A stretch of DNA of 37,521 bases. Origin: Sunxiuqinia sp. GTDB lineage: Bacteria > Bacteroidota > Bacteroidia > Bacteroidales > Prolixibacteraceae. Below, one piece after another: positions 7,734-16,700 of the stretch. The stretch spans positions 1 through 37,521 of the forward strand of contig JAGXIR010000190.1 of NCBI GenBank assembly GCA_024635605.1, given 5' to 3'. The translations under genes were made by a program, and so were the position numbers. Within the stretch, counting starts at the first letter, position 1. The number at the start of each line of letters is the position of its first letter. The notes beneath the pieces are model-generated. The model ran no database searches and had not been told where the DNA came from. It was given only the letters and a program-made list of their open reading frames with translations.

Positions 7734-9014
7734 ATGCTGCTGACCATGATTCCAGGAATTGTGTTAATTATTTTTTATTTCGCACTACCCGTCTTCTTAA
7801 TTTATCTGACACACATTTCAAGGTTTTTGAGTAAAGTTGGTGCCGTTGTCATGGCCTATATCATCGGAATGCTGCTGGGAAACATCGGTCTATTCCCCAA
7901 ACAATCTGAGGCATTTCGCGATTTCCTGGCCAGCAAAGCGAGTCTTCCGCAAGAACAAGCCACTGCATTTTTCAGTCAGGGATTAATTACTGAAAACGAT
8001 CTGTTGGCCAATCATATCGCCAGTTTGCAAGATTTAATTATCACCTTGGTCATTCCAATCGCCATTCCCTTGCTTTTGTTTTCGCTTGATATCAGACGCT
8101 GGCTAAAACTGGCTAAACAAGCACTTTTTTCATTGCTGCTTGCCATGATTTCATTGCTGATAGTCATTTTTACGGGCTTCTTTCTTTTTGAATCCCATAT
8201 TCCCGAGACCTGGAAAATTTCGGGCATGTTGGTTGGGATTTATAGTGGTGGCACACCAAACCTGGCCGCGATCAGCACGGCGTTAGATGTCAACCCGAAT
8301 ATTTTTATCCTCACCCACACTTACGACCTCATGCTGGGCGCCATTTGCCTGGCTTTTTTGATGACCGTAGCGCAGCAGTTGTTCAATTCATTTTTACCGC
8401 CATTTGGTAAAACACCAAAGCTGGCGTTTGCAAAAGTGAGCGTAAAAACCAACGAAATGGACAATTACCGGGGTATGCTGACCCGCAAAGGAGCGCCCCG
8501 ACTACTGAAAGCAGTTAGCCTGTCGGTACTTATTTTTGCGATAGCCGGAGGACTCAGCTTGCTTGTTCCCCCATCGGCACAAATGGTGACCGTTATTCTT
8601 TCCATCACCACATTGGGACTGGTGTTTAGCACCATCAAATCGGTTCATCGGATTGAAAAAACATTTCAATTGGGCATGTATTTCATCATCGTGTTTTCAC
8701 TCGTCATTGCCAGCATGAGCGATTTGCGGAGTATGTTTCAGATTGAATTCTTGAATCTTTTTTTGTATGTCGTTCTGGCTGTATTTGGCTCCATGGCCAT
8801 TCATGTTTTCCTTTCGTGGATTTTCAAGGTTGATTCCGACACCACCATCATCACCATCACGGCACTCACCTTTTCACCTCCATTTGTGCCGGTTGTTGCC
8901 GGAGCCTTAAAAAACAAGGAACTCATAATTTCAGGCTTAACAGTTGGAATTTTGGGTTATGCCTTTGGCAATTACATCGGCGTTGCCGTCGCTTTTTTTC
9001 TGAAAGGGTTTTAA
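7734..9014 (+). CDS. DUF819 family membrane protein (YjcL-like)
   Basis: A multi-spanning inner-membrane protein of 426 residues with about 10-11 hydrophobic segments. Two half-repeats typical of DUF819 are visible, with motifs YSGGTPNLAAIS in the first half and TFSPPFVPVVAGALKN in the second. Function in the family is unknown, though the fold suggests a transporter. I start it at ATG 7734, 35 bases after the nhaC stop; a second ATG at 7746 is also possible. The frame stays open further upstream inside nhaC, but that part reads as a shadow of nhaC. The spacing suggests an operon with nhaC and the downstream lyase. Confidence 0.85.
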   Translation: MLLTMIPGIVLIIFYFALPVFLIYLTHISRFLSKVGAVVMAYIIGMLLGNIGLFPKQSEAFRDFLASKASLPQEQATAFFSQGLITENDLLANHIASLQDLIITLVIPIAIPLLLFSLDIRRWLKLAKQALFSLLLAMISLLIVIFTGFFLFESHIPETWKISGMLVGIYSGGTPNLAAISTALDVNPNIFILTHTYDLMLGAICLAFLMTVAQQLFNSFLPPFGKTPKLAFAKVSVKTNEMDNYRGMLTRKGAPRLLKAVSLSVLIFAIAGGLSLLVPPSAQMVTVILSITTLGLVFSTIKSVHRIEKTFQLGMYFIIVFSLVIASMSDLRSMFQIEFLNLFLYVVLAVFGSMAIHVFLSWIFKVDSDTTIITITALTFSPPFVPVVAGALKNKELIISGLTVGILGYAFGNYIGVAVAFFLKGF

Positions 9015-9119
9015 AATGTCCGGAAATTGATGTTATAAAATAGCCTTAGGGTTGTTGAAATATCATGCTTTTTCAAAACAAGTTCATCTAAATTGAAGTC
9101 AACTTAAAATTGATGAACT

Positions 9120-10343
9120 ATGGCAACTTTCGATCCGGCGACACACATTCAGAAACTTCGGCATTTTGGTGAATTTGGAGGCGTGAACCCTTCCATTACT
9201 GACTCTTCCACCTACACTTTTTTACATGGCGACGATATGTTTGAGACTTTCTTGGGACACACACAAGGGTGCTTTCTGTATTCGCGCCATTGGAATCCCA
9301 GCAATAAATACCTGGCAGATGCGCTGGCTGCCATGGAAGATACCGAATCGGCCTGGGTGACGGCTTCGGGAATGGCTGCCATTACCTGCGCGTTGCTGCA
9401 GCTTTGCAATACCGGCGACCACATTGTGACTAGTGTCACCACCTATGGCGGAACTTTTGCCTTTTTGAAAAATTACCTGAAGAAGTTTCAGATTGATGTT
9501 TCGTTTGTCAACATTTCAAACCTGGAAAGCGTGGAAGCTGCCGTTCAGAAAAATACAAAAGTTATTTACACCGAAAGTGTCACCAACCCGCTATTGCAGG
9601 TTTCCGATATTCCGAAGCTGGCCGAAATTGCCAAACGACATGGTGTGAAACTGATGGTTGACAATACCTTCACCCCCATGATTATGGCCCCGGCAAGACT
9701 CGGAGCCGACATTGTGGTTTACAGTATGACGAAATTCATCAATGGCAAAAATGATTGTGTAGCCGGCGCCATTTGCGGCACCGATCAGTTCATTCACGAG
9801 CTCTCCAATGTGAATGACGGAACCGCAATGTTACTTGGCCCGGTGCTTGATCCGCTGCGCTCGTCATCCATACTGAAAAACATTCACACGCTGCATTTAC
9901 GCATGAAACAGCACAGCAAAAATGCGCAGTACCTGTCCGAAAAACTAGAAGAAAGTAACATTCCGGTTAATTACCCCGGACTGAAGAGCCACCCGCAGCA
10001 CAAGCTCCACAGCCAGTTGATGAACCCGGAATTTGGCTACGGCGGCATGCTCTCGATTGACACCGAAACCGTTCAAAAAGCCAATGCCCTGATGCAAAAA
10101 ATGCAGGAACAGGATGTGGGCTACCTGGCCGTCAGTTTAGGCTATTTCAAAACCTTGTTTAGCTGCTCCGGCACGAGCACCTCGTCCGAAGTTCCTGAAG
10201 ATGTGCAAAGAGAGATTGGACTTTCCGGAGGTTTGATTCGCTTTTCGGTTGGACTGGACAGTGACATCGCGTCAACCAGTGAAACCATCCTGCAGATTTG
10301 CAAAGCGGAAGGTTTGGTGAAAATGGCGAAAGTGCATCGTTGA
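9120..10343 (+). CDS. PLP-dependent methionine gamma-lyase-like enzyme
   Basis: A cytoplasmic Cys/Met-metabolism PLP enzyme (fold type I, trans-sulfuration family) of 407 residues. The PLP lysine is K205 in SMTKF, the pyridine-nitrogen aspartate is D181 in DNTF, and the stacking tyrosine is Y109 in TTYGG. The Cys116 that marks Pseudomonas putida methionine gamma-lyase aligns with G111, so the exact substrate is open: methionine gamma-lyase, cystathionine gamma-lyase or O-acetylhomoserine sulfhydrylase are the candidates. The internal text SGMAAIT and TFAFLKNYL is closest to methionine gamma-lyases I recall. It lies 105 bases behind the DUF819 gene and shares its strand with the NhaC-type transporter. 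Confidence 0.85.
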   Translation: MATFDPATHIQKLRHFGEFGGVNPSITDSSTYTFLHGDDMFETFLGHTQGCFLYSRHWNPSNKYLADALAAMEDTESAWVTASGMAAITCALLQLCNTGDHIVTSVTTYGGTFAFLKNYLKKFQIDVSFVNISNLESVEAAVQKNTKVIYTESVTNPLLQVSDIPKLAEIAKRHGVKLMVDNTFTPMIMAPARLGADIVVYSMTKFINGKNDCVAGAICGTDQFIHELSNVNDGTAMLLGPVLDPLRSSSILKNIHTLHLRMKQHSKNAQYLSEKLEESNIPVNYPGLKSHPQHKLHSQLMNPEFGYGGMLSIDTETVQKANALMQKMQEQDVGYLAVSLGYFKTLFSCSGTSTSSEVPEDVQREIGLSGGLIRFSVGLDSDIASTSETILQICKAEGLVKMAKVHR

Positions 10344-10408
10344 GCAAACTCTCAATCAGCCGGCTCTAATCCATGTGAATCGCTATTGGTTTTCCTACTC
10401 GGAGATAT

Positions 10409-10446
10409 TTCTGGTCATTGATAGTCATTTGATGGTCATTTTTGTC
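10409..10446. repeat. GGTCATT-type short tandem repeat
   Basis: The spacer holds three successive units of about 11 bases, GGTCATTGA, TAGTCATTTGA and TGGTCATTTTT. The same word appears in the spacer near 33781-33799 (GGTCATTGGTGGTCATTT). Both copies sit between converging genes. Confidence 0.5.
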
Positions 10447-10521
10447 CAGATCCATCGAATGCTCATGCATGCAACTGGCAGAAGACAGGTTCGGTGATCA
10501 GGCTGCATTCCGGATAGACAA

Positions 10522-11871
10522 TTAAAACAGATAGTTTAAGCCCATGTAAAAGCCGGAAGTTCCATCGCGTTTGTCAGCAGCTAAACCATAGTCAATGGCA
10601 ATGATGAAATTCTCATTCATCGCGATGCGCAGCCCGGCGCCATAGGACACGTGCATCTCCTCAGCACCCCAGTCAAAATAGTCTTTCTCATTATTGGCCA
10701 GGCTGAGTTCGGTGAGTGAAGTATTATTAAGTACAAAGTCAATTTTATCAGTAACCTGTCCGAAATCCATAAACCCGTTCAGTCCCAAGTAGAAGTTGTT
10801 ATTTTTTAGTTGAAAACGGGCAAACTTCCACCGCAACTCCGCATTTCCAAAAAAGATACCATCGCCCACCACCCGGTTGCGCCGGATTCCACGCAAGGTT
10901 TTTGAGCCGCCCAAACCTTCGGAAGTCGATCCGGTCATAATGGAAGTCACCACCTGCGATTGGTAATAAAACGGCACTTCACCACTCAGGCTCGTTTGAT
11001 AAGCCAAACGGTATGCAAAAGACAAATCTTTTGGAATCAGTGTAAAATATTGCCGATGTGTTAAACTAAGCTGTGTAAAGGAACTTTCGGCGCCCAGAAT
11101 TTCAGGTGAAACCACCAAAACCGCTTCAGTCCAAACCCCGCGCATGGGATTGGGCTTGTTGTCGCGCGTATCGAAAACCAAGCCTCCTTTGAAGGTTGGA
11201 ACAAAACCACCGTCAGCCTCTTCTTCCGAAATAATTCCCCACTCCTGGTATTTCTCGAACAGGCCATCTACATCGGGTAACAGGTCATCGTCGCTTTTCC
11301 CTTTGTTCAGTTTTTCAAGATTGACCGATGCCAGCTCAAAGTTCAGAAAGTTCAATCCGGCAATCCAGCGAAATTTCTCACTGCTGATTTTACCCTGGAC
11401 ATCAATCTTCCAACGAAAGAGTTTGCGGTCGTACTTATAAAACATACGCGATACATAATCGGCGGATTCATCATCAATCCACGACTCATTGAAAACCGCA
11501 TCATACCCGTTAAACCCATAAAAATCATAGGCCTGATCAGTCAGATAACTCAAGTCCATCGAAGTTTGCAAACCCTTAATCAGCTGGTCCGAATCGTAAT
11601 AAAAACGGTAAATTCCGCTGCCTTTGGTGAAACGCGAAACCTCGAAATAAAGCGAATGGTTGTAATTTGGATAACGACTGCCATCGCCATAATTGTATAA
11701 ATTGACCAACGCGCCATACTGAAAGCCCAAATCGGTATCAAAAGTGATGGCAGGCAACGCCCCAAAATTCCATCCTTCTTTGATCACCTGTTCCTTTTTA
11801 TCGGTTTGTGAAAATGCTGCCAACCCAAGCAAGACAAACAGCAGAAGCAAACGTAGTTTCTTCATCAGCAT
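10522..11871 (-). CDS. Omp85/BamA-like outer-membrane beta-barrel protein
   Basis: An exported outer-membrane protein of 449 residues. The first 22 residues are a signal peptide ending near AFSQ. Alternating aromatic strands fill the rest, and it ends in YMGLNYLF with a C-terminal aromatic, as in barrel proteins. The pieces GGLVFDTRDNKPNP and GGSKTLRGIRRNRVVGDG correspond to strands and the lid-loop region of the bacterial surface antigen (Omp85) barrel. There are no POTRA domains in front, so it is not a BamA itself. Substrate or partner is unknown. It diverges from the GntR regulator, with about 180 bases shared upstream; the start could also be the Met two codons later. Confidence 0.8.
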   Translation of the reverse strand: MLMKKLRLLLLFVLLGLAAFSQTDKKEQVIKEGWNFGALPAITFDTDLGFQYGALVNLYNYGDGSRYPNYNHSLYFEVSRFTKGSGIYRFYYDSDQLIKGLQTSMDLSYLTDQAYDFYGFNGYDAVFNESWIDDESADYVSRMFYKYDRKLFRWKIDVQGKISSEKFRWIAGLNFLNFELASVNLEKLNKGKSDDDLLPDVDGLFEKYQEWGIISEEEADGGFVPTFKGGLVFDTRDNKPNPMRGVWTEAVLVVSPEILGAESSFTQLSLTHRQYFTLIPKDLSFAYRLAYQTSLSGEVPFYYQSQVVTSIMTGSTSEGLGGSKTLRGIRRNRVVGDGIFFGNAELRWKFARFQLKNNNFYLGLNGFMDFGQVTDKIDFVLNNTSLTELSLANNEKDYFDWGAEEMHVSYGAGLRIAMNENFIIAIDYGLAADKRDGTSGFYMGLNYLF

Positions 11872-12049
11872 AAATTTAGTTCGAAGCGAAGATAAGTGTT
11901 TTTACCTCGCAATAAGCACACTCTGCAAAATACTGGCCCGGGTCAATCCAAATAAAACACAAATAAAACAGCGCCATCCTTTCGGTGAAAGCGGGATTTC
12001 TTATTTTTACAGAGCCAATAACGAACACAAACTTTTGCAGGCTCGAAAA

Positions 12050-13063
12050 ATGACACAATTTTCAAGGATAGACTCAGACTCCGAAGTCCCCAAATACAAG
12101 CAGGTGGAAGATCTCATCCTGTCGGATATTGAAGCCGGAATATTCAAACATGGACAGCGGATTCCATCCATCAACGAAACCAGCGAAGAGTTGCTGCTTT
12201 CGCGTGATACGGTTGAAAAGGCCTATGTTCATTTGAAAAAGCAAGGTGTGTTGTCGGCTGTTCGTGGCAAAGGGTACTATGTGAATAAAACAACCGTCAG
12301 CAAGAAGCTGAAAATTGCGCTCATCTTCAATAAGCTCAGCAATTACAAACGGAGTTTGTACGCTTCTTTTATCAGTACGATGGGTGTAAAAGCAAGCGTT
12401 GACGTGTTTATTTACAACTACGACCTGACTGAATTTGAAAATATTTTGAATGACAACCAGAACCATTATGACTATTTTGTCATTTTACCCCACTTTAGAA
12501 ACGAACAGGCCGAAATTGGTCCAATCATCAGGAAAATTCCGAAAGAGAAAGTTTTGATTATCGACAAAAACCTGGATGAATTGAGCGACTACCCGGTGGT
12601 TTACCAGGAATATGACAAGGACATTTTAAATGCTCTGGGCAAAGCGTTGGATCTGCTAAAAAAATACAAGCGTCTAAACCTTGTTTTTCCCAAACACGAA
12701 TACTACTCGCGATACATTAACCGCGGGTTTCAGATTTTCAACCAGATTCATGGCTTTGAATACCAAATTTTAAATTCAGTGGATGAAGAAAACATCCACC
12801 AACACGAAGCTTACATCTTAATTTCAGACAACGATTTGTTTGATTTAATCAAACTGATCAAACAAAAAAAGTGGGTGCCGGGTGAAGATATCGGAATTAT
12901 TTCATACAACGAAAGCCCGGTGAAAGAATTGTTGTGTGAGGGAATTTCAACCATTTCAACGAATCACGACCAAATTGGGCAAATAGCCGCCGAGATGATT
13001 TTAAAGCGTGATTTTAAACGAATCAAAAGTCCGTTTGAGTTTATTCGCAGAAATTCTTTGTAG
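12050..13063 (+). CDS. GntR-family regulator with LacI-type effector domain
   Basis: A cytoplasmic transcription factor of 337 residues. Residues about 14-80 form a GntR winged helix (PKYKQVEDLILSDIEAG, RIPSINETSEELLLSRDTVEKAY, GVLSAVRGKGYYV). From about 88 the chain reads as a periplasmic-binding-protein-like sensor domain (KIALIFNKLSNYKRSLYASF, later ISTISTNHDQIGQIAAEMIL). This architecture occurs in Bacteroidota sugar regulators such as the FucR-like group. ATG 12050 is the start that gives an intact N-terminus; the frame is open further upstream into noncoding DNA. Its target is unknown: either the divergent barrel gene or the sugar locus that begins about 500 bases downstream on the other strand. 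Confidence 0.88.
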   Translation: MTQFSRIDSDSEVPKYKQVEDLILSDIEAGIFKHGQRIPSINETSEELLLSRDTVEKAYVHLKKQGVLSAVRGKGYYVNKTTVSKKLKIALIFNKLSNYKRSLYASFISTMGVKASVDVFIYNYDLTEFENILNDNQNHYDYFVILPHFRNEQAEIGPIIRKIPKEKVLIIDKNLDELSDYPVVYQEYDKDILNALGKALDLLKKYKRLNLVFPKHEYYSRYINRGFQIFNQIHGFEYQILNSVDEENIHQHEAYILISDNDLFDLIKLIKQKKWVPGEDIGIISYNESPVKELLCEGISTISTNHDQIGQIAAEMILKRDFKRIKSPFEFIRRNSL

Positions 13064-13160
13064 CGCCGGATACTTTTCTGAATTTTTATTGGGAAATAGG
13101 AATGAAACCAGTATATTGAAAACCTGTTTCCCAGTAATTTTAAACAAGATATAAAACCAG

Positions 13161-13559
13161 ATGAGCAAAAACCAAATTCACATCCTGATAGCGGAAGATG
13201 AGGAGTTCAACTACCTGTATCTGGCAGAAGTACTGAGCGAATTCAGTGTCAAACTACATCGTGCCAAAGATGGTTTGTCGGCTGTTGAACAATGCCAGTC
13301 GAACCCGGAAATCGATTTGGTGTTGATGGATATCCGAATGCCGGTGATGGATGGTTACACGGCGACCAAAGAAATCAAAAAAATCCGTCCCGAGCTGACT
13401 GTTATTGCCCAAACGGCATACGCCATGGAATCGGATCGAAAACGGGCGCTGGAGGAAGGCTGCGACGACTATATCTCCAAACCCATCAAACGGGATGATT
13501 TGATTAAAATCGTGGACAAACATGCCCCGAATAATTGCCCGCTTCGCGAAAAAGTTTAA
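13161..13559 (+). CDS. Single-domain response regulator (CheY-like receiver)
   Basis: A cytoplasmic phosphoacceptor domain of 132 residues with no output domain. The acidic pocket is E12-D13, the phosphorylated aspartate is D57 in LVLMDIRMPVMDG, the switch threonine is T85 in AQTAYA, and the conserved lysine is K107 in ISKPIK. All essential residues are present. No histidine kinase is in the window, so it is an orphan that probably serves a hybrid kinase or a phosphorelay elsewhere. It ends 12 bases from the convergent SDR gene. Confidence 0.93.
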   Translation: MSKNQIHILIAEDEEFNYLYLAEVLSEFSVKLHRAKDGLSAVEQCQSNPEIDLVLMDIRMPVMDGYTATKEIKKIRPELTVIAQTAYAMESDRKRALEEGCDDYISKPIKRDDLIKIVDKHAPNNCPLREKV

Positions 13560-13571
13560 ACGATCAAATCG

Positions 13572-14324
13572 CTATTGATAGATCATCCTTTTCGTCATTC
13601 CGCCATCAATGACAAAATTTTGACCCGTAATAAAGTCATTGGCCGGATTCAGTAAAAACAAAACCATATTGGCAATATCTTCGGCCTGGCCTACTCGTCC
13701 CGCCGGATGCTGCTTGTGATCTTCATCCCGCAGTTCATATTGTTTGGCAGCCGATTTCTTCTTCACTCCCGACACATCAATCCAGCCCGGGCTAATGGCA
13801 TTCACCCGCACATCGGGCCCCAAGCTCATGGCCAAAGCGTGGGTCAGCGCCAACAAGCCGCCTTTTGATGCAGAATAAGATTCGGTACCCGCTTCGGACT
13901 GCAACGCCCGCGTGGAACAAATATTGATGATGGCTCCGCGCGACTTGCGAAGTGCTGATTCCGCAAATTTCACACATAAAAAAGGGCCGGTCAGGTTGAC
14001 GGCTAGCGCGCGATTCCAGTCTTGCAGACTCAACTCGCAAAAAGGCGTAAACACTTGGTACACCGCGTTATTCACTAAGCCATCAATACGTCCGAAATGA
14101 TCAACCGACCGCTGAATGCCTGCTTTCACCATTTCTTCATCCGACACATCCATCGGGACTGCCAGTAAGTTTTTGGTTTGAAAGTCTGCTGTCAACTCAT
14201 TCAGTGCTTCCTGATCAATTTCAAAAACGGTGACCGCATAACCGGCAGCCAGCAATTCACGAACGGTGATTTTTCCAATTCCTTGTGCGCCGCCGGTCAC
14301 CAAAATATTTTTAAGCTGATTCAT
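13572..14324 (-). CDS. Short-chain dehydrogenase/reductase
   Basis: A cytoplasmic NAD(P)-dependent oxidoreductase of 250 residues, classical SDR length. The cofactor motif TGGAQGIG starts at T10, the NNA motif is at 85-87, the catalytic triad is S137, Y150 and K154 (YSASK), and the PG motif follows in NAISPGW. An acidic residue after the second strand (FEID) suggests NAD preference. Its ATG overlaps the stop of the GH20-like gene as ATGA, so the two are probably translationally coupled. It is the last gene of the sugar locus and may oxidise a released sugar; the substrate cannot be read from sequence. Confidence 0.9.
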   Translation of the reverse strand: MNQLKNILVTGGAQGIGKITVRELLAAGYAVTVFEIDQEALNELTADFQTKNLLAVPMDVSDEEMVKAGIQRSVDHFGRIDGLVNNAVYQVFTPFCELSLQDWNRALAVNLTGPFLCVKFAESALRKSRGAIINICSTRALQSEAGTESYSASKGGLLALTHALAMSLGPDVRVNAISPGWIDVSGVKKKSAAKQYELRDEDHKQHPAGRVGQAEDIANMVLFLLNPANDFITGQNFVIDGGMTKRMIYQ

Positions 14325-15430
14325 TTCTCGTTCTGTTTCTGGTGGGCTGACAGCTGTTCAATCTCTTCAAACATTGCCCGAAAACAGTTTGCGGCTGTAT
14401 TGGCCGTGCTGTCGTCCGAATTGTAAAACTCCTTCATAAACGCACCGGCTCCCGACCAAACCGTTTGCATCATTCCCTGGTAGCGGTCTTTCATCTGGCT
14501 GGTTGCCGAAGCCCGGAAATCGAACATGTCGCGTGTTTGCAAAACGGCGTTCGCCGGATTCCGCCAAGGGCAGGTCAACACATCCAGCCCTTTCATGGCG
14601 AAATACACCGCCGACTTATCCGGACGCTCGTAGTGCCAGTCGCAAATCATCACCTCTTTCGAAATCAGGTCAATGGCCCGGTGCGTGTTGTTCATGCTGG
14701 CTTCCCACATGCCCATGCCAGTCGTTTTTCCATCAAGCAGGCGGTCGCCCCAAATCCACAGCTGGCGGTTATTCAGTGCCAGATGATTCTGAATTTTGTT
14801 GACTTCGCCGGCAAACAACTTAGCCTTATCGCGACCGGAGCAGCGGGGGCATTGATCATCGCCGATGTAAAACACTTCGTCCATTCCGGCATGAAAAGCG
14901 TCCGTTTCAAACACCTCACAAATTTCATCCATCAATGCGAAAACCACCCCATGCACTTCAGGATGCAGCGGGCAGTAACTTTTGCAGTATAAGCCATCTT
15001 CATTGGGCCATTCGTAGTTTTCGGGTATCTCCACATGCGGCGTTTCATCAAATTGCGGGTACACTTTCAGCAAGTTACCGAGCTCCGAAGCCCACGACTG
15101 GTGACCCAGCAAATTGATTTGCGGAATCAACCGAATCCCGTGTTTTTGGCAACCGTAGACCAATCGCTTCACCTGTTCTTTCGAAAGTGCCACTTCATCC
15201 CTCAACTCCGGATGGCTTTCAAACTGGTAATTAAAGTCCACACGAAGCACCAACACATTAACCAGACGCGGCGCCAGCTCCTGATCGATAAATGTGATAA
15301 AATCATCCAACTCACTCACTTGTGGTGCAGCAATGCAGAAGCCGCGAACAGGCAGAACTTCCTGTGAATAAGTAGGAATATTCAGTAGAAGAAGGAGCGC
15401 CAATGCGAAAAGAACTTTTAGATTTTTCAT
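14321..15430 (-). CDS. Secreted GH20-like glycoside hydrolase
   Basis: An exported (beta/alpha)8-barrel enzyme of 369 residues related to family 20 beta-N-acetylhexosaminidases. A signal peptide occupies residues 1-22 (ending PTYSQ). The catalytic Asp-Glu pair is D184-E185 in HAGMDE, where D orients the substrate N-acetyl group and E is the acid/base. Upstream barrel strands read RLIPQINLLGHQSW. Cys194 and Cys197 (CPRC) follow the active site and could bind metal or form a disulfide. It lacks the N-terminal GH20b domain of classical enzymes. The gene lies 39 bases behind the DUF5009 gene and overlaps the SDR gene by 4 bases. Confidence 0.75.
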   Translation of the reverse strand: MKNLKVLFALALLLLLNIPTYSQEVLPVRGFCIAAPQVSELDDFITFIDQELAPRLVNVLVLRVDFNYQFESHPELRDEVALSKEQVKRLVYGCQKHGIRLIPQINLLGHQSWASELGNLLKVYPQFDETPHVEIPENYEWPNEDGLYCKSYCPLHPEVHGVVFALMDEICEVFETDAFHAGMDEVFYIGDDQCPRCSGRDKAKLFAGEVNKIQNHLALNNRQLWIWGDRLLDGKTTGMGMWEASMNNTHRAIDLISKEVMICDWHYERPDKSAVYFAMKGLDVLTCPWRNPANAVLQTRDMFDFRASATSQMKDRYQGMMQTVWSGAGAFMKEFYNSDDSTANTAANCFRAMFEEIEQLSAHQKQNEK

Positions 15431-15469
15431 AGACTTGTTTTTTTTCCAGATTCGTGTGTCAACTTATTT

Positions 15470-16675
15470 TTAAAGCTTAAGCCGAATATTGAATTTCGAC
15501 AAAAGCGCAGCAAAACCAACCATCGCAAAGGCCCAGGCCAACGATCCGGCCACGGCCAGCAACTGACTTTCATCCTGTTTATAAAACAGAATGGGTAAAC
15601 TGAAACCCCAAATGAGGTTATAAACCACATCGGGAGCCAGGTAGGTGGTCAGTGAATTTTGGCCGGCCGGGAGAAAAACCCGCGACCAACGCTCTTTTTT
15701 CAACACATCGAGCAGGTAGAACAGCGCAGCAAAAACCAACATGCTGATGCCGTTGCAAACCATGCCCCAGCTTGGTGTAGCGTGAATTTTTGAAAAGATA
15801 AACCAGGGCCGAAGCATAAAACCCGCAGCCAGCGATAAAATACCAAGCAGCACGAGAATCGCCAAAAAGCGGAAGTGATTAGCAGCGTACTTTTTCAGCA
15901 AAAGACCAACCACCAGGCCAGCCAAAACAATAGCAGGCGTGCTACCACCAATGACCACTCCAAAAACCGGCTGTAAAGGATCGAGAAAAGCCAGCAATCC
16001 CAAGGGCGACAAGACATTCAGGATCATAAAAAAGAGCCAGCCACCAACGACGCCCCAAAAACGCTTCCCAACCAACAGGTAGGTGATGGTGGCCGCAAAG
16101 TAGCCCCAGCCAATCAATCCGAGGATGCCCCACCAACCGGTTTCCATCCATTGTACGTTTCCCGGTTCGCCAGCCCTAAAGACACCAGCCAAAGCCAGCA
16201 ACCCAAGAGCTCCCAATACCTTCAAACCAAGGTAAAGCCTTTTTCGGGTGGCGTTCCGAGGATATTGACTCCACACCAAAAAGATGCAAACATAAACCAG
16301 AACTCCCCACACAAAGCGGTTCATTCCCGTCAGTTCCGGATTGATTCGTCCGGTATTCAGCATCAGCACTCCAATCAGTAGCAGACTAATGGTACGTACA
16401 AAAATATGGGACAGAATTTCGCGGTTGGTTTGTCCTTTCTTTTTGCGTGAAGCAAAAGCAAAGGGCACAGAAAGGCCAACCATAAACAAAAATCCGGGGA
16501 AAACCCAGTCAGCCAAGCCCATGCCATCAAAATCGGCAGCGGTATGTCCCAACCACTCCGGCACGCCTGGAACATATAAATCATTCACAAAAAGCATCAA
16601 AAATAGGGTCAGACCCCGCATGATGTCGATGGAGAAAATACGCCCAGGTTTTGAGGTAAGTTTATTCTGGTTCAT
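15470..16675 (-). CDS. DUF5009/HGSNAT-like membrane acyltransferase
   Basis: An inner-membrane protein of 401 residues with about 10-11 hydrophobic segments. The N-terminal SIDIMRGLTLFLML (residue 15 on) and WVFPGFLFMVGLSVPFA are the hallmarks of the DUF5009 / heparan-alpha-glucosaminide N-acetyltransferase-like group, which includes NagX proteins. Such proteins are thought to acyl-modify or help import amino sugars across the membrane. The neighbouring GH20-like enzyme fits an amino-sugar theme. It begins 25 bases after the GH5-CBM stop, so it is in the same operon. The exact reaction is not known. Confidence 0.82.
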   Translation of the reverse strand: MNQNKLTSKPGRIFSIDIMRGLTLFLMLFVNDLYVPGVPEWLGHTAADFDGMGLADWVFPGFLFMVGLSVPFAFASRKKKGQTNREILSHIFVRTISLLLIGVLMLNTGRINPELTGMNRFVWGVLVYVCIFLVWSQYPRNATRKRLYLGLKVLGALGLLALAGVFRAGEPGNVQWMETGWWGILGLIGWGYFAATITYLLVGKRFWGVVGGWLFFMILNVLSPLGLLAFLDPLQPVFGVVIGGSTPAIVLAGLVVGLLLKKYAANHFRFLAILVLLGILSLAAGFMLRPWFIFSKIHATPSWGMVCNGISMLVFAALFYLLDVLKKERWSRVFLPAGQNSLTTYLAPDVVYNLIWGFSLPILFYKQDESQLLAVAGSLAWAFAMVGFAALLSKFNIRLKL

Positions 16676-16700
16676 GGAAATGCTTTTGTTGTATTAAAAA

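Noticed and set aside
11744-12049. Longer start for the GntR regulator
   Set aside because: The extension overlaps the divergent barrel gene and lies ahead of the conserved winged-helix N-terminus.
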